Shown here: positions 1 through 5,993 of the stretch, in pieces
Layout: every line of letters starts with the position of its first letter
How positions within the stretch are numbered: the stretch's first letter is position 1
Source of the DNA: DAOTXN01 sp034435435
Lineage (GTDB): Bacteria; Chloroflexota; Anaerolineae; S140-20
Assembly (NCBI GenBank): GCA_034435435.1
Contig: DAOTXN010000080.1
Coordinates: 1-5,993, forward strand
Direction: 5' to 3'
Length of the DNA: 5,993 nt
Program-made: the position numbers and the translations under genes
The notes under the pieces: generated by a model
What the model was told of the DNA's origin: nothing
The model's input: the letters and a program-made list of their open reading frames with translations, nothing else
Database searches by the model: none

Positions 1-38
1 TCAACCTCCTTGTGCTTGCTGAACGGATTAAACCACAA

Positions 39-126
39 CGAAACGATCTATTGGCGGTTCGGTTGTTAAAGGGCGAAACGATCTATTGACGGTTCATTCG
101 TTATCAACGAAACGATGTATTGTCGT
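39..126. repeat. Three direct repeats at 34-35 bp spacing upstream of thiB
   Basis: Two copies of a 22-base unit (39-60 and 74-95) differ at a single base. A third, degraded copy lies at 108-126. Each copy begins with cgaaacgat, followed by ctattg or gtattg. The starts are 35 and 34 bases apart, so the copies fall at near-constant spacing. The 12-13 bases between copies also show faint similarity (gttgttaaa versus attcgttatcaa). The block ends 35 bases before the thiB start codon and is the only substantial non-coding DNA upstream of the operon. It could be a binding-site array for a regulator or a degenerate tandem repeat. I could not place a convincing -35/-10 pair in it: TTGACG at 86-91 has no -10 partner at the usual spacing. 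Confidence 0.75.
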
Positions 127-133
127 ATGACAG

Positions 134-153
134 ATAGGGATTGGAGATTGGGA
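134..153 (+). repeat. Heptad repeat (ATTGGRG family) abutting the thiB ribosome-binding site
   Basis: Consecutive 7-base units ATTGGAG (140-146) and ATTGGGA (147-153) follow a degraded unit (134-139). The 15-base string ggattggagattggg (138-152) recurs exactly inside the ATPase gene at 3873-3887, so this is a dispersed family and not chance local sequence. It resembles in style the short tandemly repeated heptamers (CCCCRRT type) known from filamentous cyanobacteria, but relatedness is not shown. The last unit overlaps the Shine-Dalgarno sequence of thiB. Confidence 0.6.
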
Positions 154-155
154 GG
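150..155 (+). promoter_or_regulatory. Ribosome-binding site of thiB
   Basis: GGGAGG lies six bases before the ATG at 162. It decides the start in favour of that ATG over an in-frame TTG at 141, which has no such site and would add seven residues ahead of the signal peptide. The purine-rich core is part of the heptad repeat tract. Confidence 0.75.
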
Positions 156-161
156 TGTAAA

Positions 162-1292
162 ATGCGCCAGGTCCTTAGTTTTATTTTGTTGGCCGGTCTG
201 CTACTGGCGGCTTGCGGAGGTGAAAAAGCCACCCCCACACGGGTGGCCCCAACCGACACTGCGCCGAGCGCGACGTCTGTCCCGGCTTCGCCCACGCCGC
301 CCCCAGCAACCGACACCCCTGTACCCCCGCGCACCATTCGACTGATGTCCCACGATAGCTTTGCCGCCAGCGAGGCGGTCATCGCCGAGTTCGAGGCGGC
401 CCATAACGCCAGGGTCGAGTTTCTGCCGTCCGGCGACGCGGGCGCGGCTCTCAACCAGGCCATCTTGAGCAAAAACAACCCGCTGGCCGACGTCTTTTTC
501 GGCGTGGACAACACCTTTCTCGGCCGGGCGCTCCAGGCCGGCATTTTTGAGCCGTACAACTCGCCGGCCCTGGCCGACGTCCCCGACGCGCTGGAGCTCG
601 ACCCTGAGCATCGCCTGTTGCCAGTAGACTATGGCGACGTGTGCCTGAACTATGACGTGGCCTGGTTCGCGGAGCGAGGCGTCGCCCCTCCCGCCAGCCT
701 GGAAGACCTGACCCGGCCCGAGTACAAGAGTCTGCTGGTGGTCGAAAACCCGGCCACCTCGTCGCCGGGGCTGGCCTTTATGCTGGCGACTATCGGTCAC
801 TTTGGGACGGACGGTTGGCTGGATTACTGGTCCGCCCTGCGCGAAAACGACCTGCTGGTCACCTCGGGTTGGGAAGATGCCTACTGGGGCCAGTCCACCT
901 GGGCCGGCGGCGGCGACCGTCCCATCGTAGTCAGCTATGCCACCAGCCCAGCCGCCGAAGTCTACTTTAGCGAGGGCGCGCTGAGCGAGCCGCCCACGGG
1001 CAACGTGTTGGGCGCTGGGGCCTGCTTCCGCCAGATCGAGTTCGCCGGCATTTTGGCAGGCGCGCAGAATCGCGACCTGGCCGAAAAGCTAATTGACTTT
1101 TTATTGAGCCAGCGCTTCCAGGAAGACATCCCCGTGCAGATGTTTGTCTTTCCGGCCAATGCGCAAGCGGCGCTGCCCGACTTTTATCGGTGGGCCGAGC
1201 GTCCCGCCGAGCCGGCCGAGGTGAGCGCCGCCGACATTCAATCCAACCGCGAGACGTGGATCCGCCAGTGGACCGAAACCGTGTTACGCTAG
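162..1292 (+). CDS. thiB: Thiamine ABC transporter substrate-binding lipoprotein (ThiB/TbpA family)
   Basis: A 376-residue solute-binding protein predicted to be anchored outside the membrane, where it captures thiamine or its phosphates and delivers them to the permease encoded next. Residues 1-18 form a lipoprotein signal with lipobox L15-A-A-C18. Residues 23-57 are a Pro/Thr/Ala/Ser linker, and the periplasmic-binding fold begins near T58. Family hallmarks run in the order expected for TbpA: HDSFA at 64-68, the ADVFFGVDN block at 109-117, VDYGD at 155-159, TSSPGL at 199-204, SGWEDAYW at 235-242 and SYATSPA at 258-264. The C-terminal helix, with W-I-R-Q-W, closes the protein. The ATG at 162 has a good GGGAGG site. 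The 3' end overlaps the permease gene by about 25 bases, which indicates translational coupling. Thiamine specificity is inferred from these motifs. A related substrate such as another pyrimidine or ferric iron is less likely, because iron binders lack the DSFA and TS-PGL pattern. Confidence 0.87.
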   Translation: MRQVLSFILLAGLLLAACGGEKATPTRVAPTDTAPSATSVPASPTPPPATDTPVPPRTIRLMSHDSFAASEAVIAEFEAAHNARVEFLPSGDAGAALNQAILSKNNPLADVFFGVDNTFLGRALQAGIFEPYNSPALADVPDALELDPEHRLLPVDYGDVCLNYDVAWFAERGVAPPASLEDLTRPEYKSLLVVENPATSSPGLAFMLATIGHFGTDGWLDYWSALRENDLLVTSGWEDAYWGQSTWAGGGDRPIVVSYATSPAAEVYFSEGALSEPPTGNVLGAGACFRQIEFAGILAGAQNRDLAEKLIDFLLSQRFQEDIPVQMFVFPANAQAALPDFYRWAERPAEPAEVSAADIQSNRETWIRQWTETVLR

Positions 1293-2950
1293 GCAAGCTC
1301 GTATACCTGCTGCCCCTGCTCTTTCTGGCGCTGTTTCTCTTCTACCCGCTGTTGACCATTCTGTGGGTGAGCTTTGCGCCGGAAGGGCAATTGGACCTCT
1401 CGGCCGTGCGCCAGGTGCTCACTACGCGCTATTTCCTGCGCACGATATGGTTCACTACCTGGCAGGCGACGCTCTCGACCGCGCTGACGCTGGCGCTGGC
1501 GTTGCCGGGCGCGTACGTGTTCGCCCGCTACCGCTTTCCCGCCAAAGGCGCCTTGCGCGCTCTGACGGCGATCCCCTTCGTGCTTCCGACGGTCGTCGTC
1601 GCCGCTGCTTTCCGCGCCCTGCTGGGTCCGCAGGGGCGGTTCAACCAGGCATTGATGGCGCTTTTTAGCCTGGAGCGCCCGCCCATCGACTTGCGCCAAA
1701 CCCTGACTCTCATCCTCATCGCCCACGTCTTTTACAACTATACCGTGGTGCTAAGGCTGGTGGGAGGCTTTTGGGCCAATCTCAACCCGCGCCTGGAAGA
1801 GGCCGCCGCCGTGCTGGGGGCCGGGCGCTGGCGGGCCTTTCGGGAGGTGACGTTGCCCTTGCTCACCCCGGCTCTCGCGGCGGCGGCGCTGCTGGTGTTT
1901 ATCTTTTGCTTCACCAGTTTCGGTGTGGTGCTGCTGCTGGGCGGGCCGGGCTTTGCCACCATCGAAGTGGAAATCTATTACCAGACCACCGCCCTGCCAG
2001 ACCTGCCGGTCGCGGCGACTCTGTCGCTGCTGCAAATCCTGTTCACTACCGTCCTGATCTGGCTGTACACTCACCTACAAGCCCGCGCCAGCGTGCCCCT
2101 GGACCTGCGCCCGCAGTCAACTACCCAGCGCCGACCGCAGACCCGGCGCGCGCGGCTGCTGGTCGCGGCCAACGTGGTGCTGATGCTCGTCGTGCTCGTG
2201 ACGCCCTTGCTGGCGCTGGCCGAGCGCGCCTTTTCCACCGCCGATGGCTACAGCCTGACCTACTTTCGCGAGTTGAGCGTCAACCGGCGCGGCTCGGTCC
2301 TGTTTGTGCCGCCCATGGAAGCGGTGTGGAATTCGGTGCGTTTTGCATTGCTGACCGTTGCGCTGGCGCTGGTGCTGGGCGCGCTGGCCGCGCGCCTTCT
2401 TTCCCCCCCGCACACGGGGGGGAAGCGCCGGGGGGCTTGGCTGGACCCGCTTTTTATGCTACCCTTGAGCGTGTCGGCGGTGACGCTGGGTTTTGGCTAC
2501 ATCGTCGCGCTGGACGAGCCGCCGCTGAACCTGCGCACCTCGCCCTGGCTGATCCCGCTGGCCCACACGCTGGTGGCGCTGCCTTTTGTGGTGCGCTCGC
2601 TGCTGCCGGCCTTGCGCGGGATGAACCCGCGCTGGCGCGAGGCCGCCGCCACGCTGGGCGCCCCGCCGTGGCGGGTGTGGCTCGAGGTGGACCTGCCCAT
2701 CGTCGGGCGGGCCATGCTGGTGGGGGCGGCCTTTGCCTTCACCGTCTCGATGGGCGAGTTTGGCGCGACGTCGCTCATCGCCCGCCCCGAGCGCCCGACC
2801 ATGCCGGTGGCGATCGAGCGTTTCCTCGGCCAGCCGGGGGCGCTGAACCAGGGCCAGGCGCTGGCGATGAGCACGCTGTTGATGTTGGTGTGCGTCGTGG
2901 CGTTCCTCGCCATCGAGCGTTTTCGGGTGGGCGAAATAGGTGAGTTCTAG
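1268..2950 (+). CDS. thiP: Thiamine ABC transporter permease (ThiP-like, two fused permease halves)
   Basis: A 560-residue inner-membrane protein with about twelve hydrophobic segments, forming the translocation channel of the importer. It is an internal duplication. Each half carries the EAA loop that docks on the ATPase: E-E-A-A-A-V-L-G near residue 177 and R-E-A-A-A-T-L-G near residue 457. A basic cytoplasmic linker (rich in Arg, Gln and Thr) joins the halves around 2105-2160. One dimeric permease polypeptide is typical of ThiP and of ferric transporters such as FbpB; the upstream ThiB decides for thiamine. The start is uncertain. GTG at 1268 gives a short overlap with thiB and begins just before the first membrane segment. 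GTG at 1256 and GTG at 1190 are also in frame, but the latter would need a 103-base overlap. No clear ribosome-binding site is seen, so coupling to thiB is likely. A 24-base palindrome lies within the gene at 2401-2424. The TAG stop lies within the terminal repeat of the element that follows. Confidence 0.87.
   Translation: MDRNRVTLGKLVYLLPLLFLALFLFYPLLTILWVSFAPEGQLDLSAVRQVLTTRYFLRTIWFTTWQATLSTALTLALALPGAYVFARYRFPAKGALRALTAIPFVLPTVVVAAAFRALLGPQGRFNQALMALFSLERPPIDLRQTLTLILIAHVFYNYTVVLRLVGGFWANLNPRLEEAAAVLGAGRWRAFREVTLPLLTPALAAAALLVFIFCFTSFGVVLLLGGPGFATIEVEIYYQTTALPDLPVAATLSLLQILFTTVLIWLYTHLQARASVPLDLRPQSTTQRRPQTRRARLLVAANVVLMLVVLVTPLLALAERAFSTADGYSLTYFRELSVNRRGSVLFVPPMEAVWNSVRFALLTVALALVLGALAARLLSPPHTGGKRRGAWLDPLFMLPLSVSAVTLGFGYIVALDEPPLNLRTSPWLIPLAHTLVALPFVVRSLLPALRGMNPRWREAAATLGAPPWRVWLEVDLPIVGRAMLVGAAFAFTVSMGEFGATSLIARPERPTMPVAIERFLGQPGALNQGQALAMSTLLMLVCVVAFLAIERFRVGEIGEF
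2401..2424. repeat. Perfect GC-rich palindrome inside the permease gene
   Basis: Arms ttcccccccg (2401-2410) and cgggggggaa (2415-2424) are exact inverted complements around a caca loop. The tract is read in frame as S-P-P-H-T-G-G-K at about residues 379-386, in the cytoplasmic loop between the first two membrane segments of the second half. The matching loop of the first half is about seven residues shorter, which fits an in-frame insertion of 21-24 bases. The seven-base C and G runs could also promote slippage. Confidence 0.6.
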
Positions 2951-3063
2951 CAGCCTGTCGGAGAACCCTGTAATATAGGGCCTTGTGCCCGTTTTTTGCT
3001 CGTTTTGCGCCCATTTTGTACGCCCACAAGGGGCTAAATTACGTCTCTCCGACAGGCTGCTAG
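2947..3063. mobile_element. 117-bp MITE-like element between permease and ATPase genes
   Basis: Perfect 18-bp terminal inverted repeats, CTAGCAGCCTGTCGGAGA at 2947-2964 and its complement at 3046-3063, enclose a non-coding core. A second, imperfect inverted pair lies inside (2970-2987 against 3025-3042, 15 of 18 bases complementary), so nearly the whole element can fold into one long hairpin. The outer CTAG on both sides may be a 4-bp target duplication. If only TA is duplicated, the repeats begin GCAGCC. Both patterns occur in known DDE transposon groups (some IS5-type elements for CTAG-like sites, IS630/Tc1 for TA). No transposase is encoded, so it would be a non-autonomous copy. Removing the element plus one CTAG leaves the permease stop intact and a gap of about 23 bases before the ATPase start, which supports a clean insertion. 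The hairpin may also modulate readthrough between the two genes. Confidence 0.8.
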
Positions 3064-3086
3064 CGAAAATCCAATATCGAATACCA

Positions 3087-4138
<1,052 letters not shown>

Positions 4139-4142
<4 letters not shown>

Positions 4143-4633
4143 CCCAAGAACCCCTCGAAATCCAGGTCGGCAAACTGCTGGCCGCCAGAAACCTGACCCT
4201 GGCCGTAGCCGAGAGTTGCACCGGCGGGCTGGTCGGTCACCGGCTCACAGAGGTTCCGGGTAGCTCGGCTTATTTTCTGGGCGGGGTGGTGGCCTACGCC
4301 TACGAGGCCAAGGAGCGCCTGCTAGGCGTGCGCCACGCCACGCTGTACGACCACGGGGCCGTCAGCGCCGAGACCGCGCTAGAGATGGCGCGCGGGGCGC
4401 GGCGCGTGTTGGGCGCCGACGTCGGCCTGAGCGTCACCGGCATCGCCGGGCCGGGGGGCGGCTTGCCCGATAAACCGGTGGGGCTGACGTACATCGCCCT
4501 GTCTGCCCGCGACGGCGAGCGCAGCGAGCGCCACGTGTGGGACGGCGACCGCTCGGGCAACAAAGCCCGTTCGGCCGAGGCCGCGCTTCTTCTTCTATGT
4601 AAGTATCTCGAAAGTCTACCCAGTCCCAAGTAG
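4139..4633 (+). CDS. pncC: Nicotinamide-nucleotide amidohydrolase (PncC / CinA C-terminal domain)
   Basis: A 164-residue stand-alone CinA C-terminal domain, the usual length for PncC. The family hydrolyses nicotinamide mononucleotide to nicotinic acid mononucleotide and ammonia in NAD recycling, in the cytoplasm. Hallmarks are AESCTGG at 24-30, with S26 the proposed nucleophile; the GGVVAYAYEAKERLLGV segment at 48-64, with conserved K58; GAVSAETA at 73-80; and TGIAGPGGG at 100-108 followed by KPVGL at 112-116. The N-terminal molybdopterin-binding-like domain of full CinA is absent. The start is set by a strong ribosome-binding site and a 4-base overlap with the ATPase stop, so it is probably the last gene of the thiamine-transport operon. 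Its stop meets the end of the minus-strand recombinase remnant, whose reading frame runs antisense through its last ~200 bases. No strong terminator is visible after the stop. Physiological activity on other pyridine nucleotides is possible. Confidence 0.92.
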
Positions 4634-5663
4634 CTTGGCGTGGTTGCCAGGTCAGTCCCAATCTCGCCGCTCGCATTCTGATACTGTTCATTGATCGTCC
4701 CGTTGATGTTACCTCATCTCGCTCTATCTCCCCCGCATAATAGCGCCGTATAAGTTCGTCTTCCTCCGGCGCATAATTATGTTTTTTGCGGGCGATGTCT
4801 CCTTTGCGGGGTAAACTCAACTGTTGCCCTTTTTCTCTTACAGCTTGCCATGTCCTACCGGGCAACAGCGCCACGAGCTGGTCTTGACTGGCGCTTTCGT
4901 AATTTGCCTTGAGTATCTCAAACTCTCGCTCTGACCAGCGTCGGCGCTTCTTTTTGCGCGGTCGGTGTATCAAAATCTCTCGCTCATCCCCAAGCCGAAA
5001 GATCAGCTTGGCGCGGATCGTCGCCGGGTCAGGCCAGATGATAACCTTGTCCAGTAACAGGCGCAAGACGGCATTTTTTATCCCGTTGGGCTTATCGCCC
5101 CAGTTGTCACCCAGGTTCTCAAGGAACGCTCGGACCATTTCAATCGTCGCCTTTCCTGGCACAGGATGACCCACAGCCGCGCCGATGGGCTGGCTCTCCA
5201 GGTCTGTCAATTCCTTGATGCGGGCCAGTCGCTTTTGTATCTGTTCGCTGAGTACCTGTAGTTCACTAGGTGGCAAGACGCCTGTTGCTAGGTTGCCGCG
5301 CAGGTTCTCGACCTCGGTTTCCAGCCGTTTCATTTCGCGCCGATAGCTGGCGGCTTGTTCTTTGGCCGCGTCGTATTCGTCGGCCCATCTGTTCAAGGTC
5401 CGCTCAGCCAGACCGCCCACGGGCAGGCAGGCAATGACGGCCTCTGAAATGGGAGTGTCTAAAATATGAGCGGCAATGCTTACGCAGTGCGTTCCTAGAG
5501 CTCTGTCGCGGCACAAATAAAATGAGAGATGCGCCGGTTTCATATTGGTATAGCTCATCTGTCGTGGTGTGTCGTGATTGCCGTCCCAGAGTATACCGGC
5601 CAATGGTAACGGGTCATATTCCTTTTTTGGCCTGCTTTCGCCGTTGTTGAATTTCTCCTGAAA
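4434..5663 (-). pseudogene. Large serine recombinase remnant with zinc ribbon, coiled coil and two Myb/SANT-like repeats
   Basis: This is the C-terminal part of a serine recombinase (phage integrase/transposon resolvase type). Its N-terminal resolvase and catalytic Ser domain is absent from the window. Numbering from the in-frame TTG at 5603, residues 1-40 resemble the recombinase zinc beta ribbon with C31-x8-C40. The first ligand pair looks changed (D-G-N-H at 7-10, where Cys-x2-Cys/His is expected). Residues ~65-135 form a charged coiled coil, as in large serine recombinases, and ~150-215 a conserved helical/beta tail. A K/R-rich stretch (214-222) precedes two Myb/SANT-like helix-turn-helix repeats at ~222-266 and ~276-318, each with spaced Trp/Tyr and a GRTW or GRSMNSIR recognition segment. 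The recognisable part ends near 4635. The frame then runs on, antisense to pncC, to 4434. Upstream it stays similar to recombinase up to an in-frame TAA at 5664-5666, and beyond that open again to 5807. There is no good start or ribosome-binding site. A short expressed DNA-binding protein from TTG 5603 or ATG 5558 cannot be excluded. Confidence 0.7.
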
Positions 5664-5993
5664 TTACGGCATAGTGTATTTCGATAAAGCAAGACTGCCG
5701 CACTGTAATTTGCCGGTTTCTGCATCTTTGCCGACTAGCTTATATCTCGCAAGTAGTATGATTTGCGAAAGCCGGTCAGAATTGTCTTCACTTGGCTTCC
5801 GTGCAATTTAAAAATACATACTTGTGGTAGGCAGTCGATTCAATCTTTCTCAATGATTTTAGACTGCTAATCGATGTGCAGGACACCTGACTCACTACAT
5901 ATTGCTTTTGTTGAAAGCGGCAAGAATTGCCCGATTATTGCTATTGAGTGCTCCCCTGTGCAAGTTGTCGTCTCATCTTGACTACGTTGGAGT
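5664..5993. other. AT-rich stretch with no identifiable intact gene
   Basis: Composition shifts from the GC-rich operon to clearly AT-richer DNA. No plus-strand open frame of note and no RNA gene was recognised. On the minus strand two successive frames stay open: 5934-5791 (48 codons, ends TGA) and 5807-5667 (47 codons, ends TAA, the same frame as the recombinase remnant). Neither has a convincing start. They may be decayed upstream parts of the recombinase, another degraded foreign gene, or chance. I cannot assign a family. Confidence 0.45.

Noticed and set aside
86..122. Sigma70-type promoter using TTGACG at 86-91
   Set aside because: No acceptable -10 hexamer is found 16-18 bases downstream. 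TTGACG is part of the repeat unit.
39..126. Possible CRISPR array from regularly spaced repeats
   Set aside because: Only three copies, the third degraded. The intervals are 12-13 bases, far too short for spacers, and they resemble each other.
1..161. TPP riboswitch upstream of the thiamine transporter
   Set aside because: The conserved THI-box segments (CTGAGA and ACCTGATCTGG-like) are not present, and the space is taken up by repeats.
141..161. Longer thiB start at TTG 141
   Set aside because: It would add seven residues made from the heptad repeat ahead of a complete lipoprotein signal. ATG 162 has GGGAGG at good spacing.
1190..1267. Longer permease start at GTG 1190
   Set aside because: It requires a 103-base overlap with thiB, and the added residues are an Arg-rich shadow of the thiB frame.
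1771..2943. 390-residue plus-strand frame inside the permease gene
   Set aside because: It is a high-GC shadow frame rich in Ala, Gly and Arg, with no family features, and lies wholly within the permease gene.
2985..3086. N-terminal extension of the ATPase from GTG 2985
   Set aside because: The extra 34 residues come largely from the MITE-like element. ABC ATPases of this family begin just before the strand encoded at 3087.
4626..4638. Rho-independent terminator after pncC
   Set aside because: The stem CCAAG/CTTGG is only five pairs and no T tract follows.

Overview
The window looks like chromosomal DNA from a GC-rich bacterium, most likely a member of the Chloroflexota (Anaerolineae-like). 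This is an inference. It rests on the high GC of the first ~4.6 kb, on a lipoprotein with a long Pro/Thr/Ala/Ser linker after its lipobox, and on a serine-recombinase remnant that carries C-terminal Myb/SANT-like repeats.

From about 162 to 4633 there is one compact plus-strand operon of four genes. The first three form an ABC importer whose solute-binding protein matches the thiamine/thiamine-phosphate binder ThiB (TbpA). They are a lipid-anchored binding protein (162-1292), a fused 12-segment permease with two EAA loops (1268-2950) and an ATPase with a C-terminal TOBE-like extension (3087-4142). The fourth gene overlaps the ATPase stop by four bases (ATGA). It encodes a stand-alone CinA C-terminal/PncC-type nicotinamide-nucleotide amidohydrolase (4139-4633). 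The layout suggests co-expression of thiamine uptake with a pyridine-nucleotide salvage enzyme.

The operon carries several small non-coding elements. Three direct repeats at 34-35 bp spacing lie upstream of the first gene (39-126). A 7-bp repeat family (ATTGGRG) occurs twice, once fused to the first gene's ribosome-binding site (134-153) and once inside the ATPase coding sequence (3854-3888). A perfect 10-bp-arm palindrome sits inside the permease gene (2401-2424). A 117-bp MITE-like element with perfect 18-bp terminal inverted repeats fills the permease-ATPase gap (2947-3063), and its left end contains the permease stop codon.

Downstream, the minus strand holds a decayed large serine recombinase (about 4634-5663 recognisable, frame open to 4434). 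It keeps half of a zinc ribbon, a coiled coil and two Myb/SANT-like repeats, but the catalytic domain is missing and a TAA lies in frame at 5664-5666. Its recognisable part ends at the pncC stop codon. The last ~330 bases are markedly more AT-rich and contain no gene I can identify, only interrupted minus-strand reading frames.

I see no clearly new multi-gene system here. The most unusual material is the set of small elements that have entered the operon and its coding sequences.
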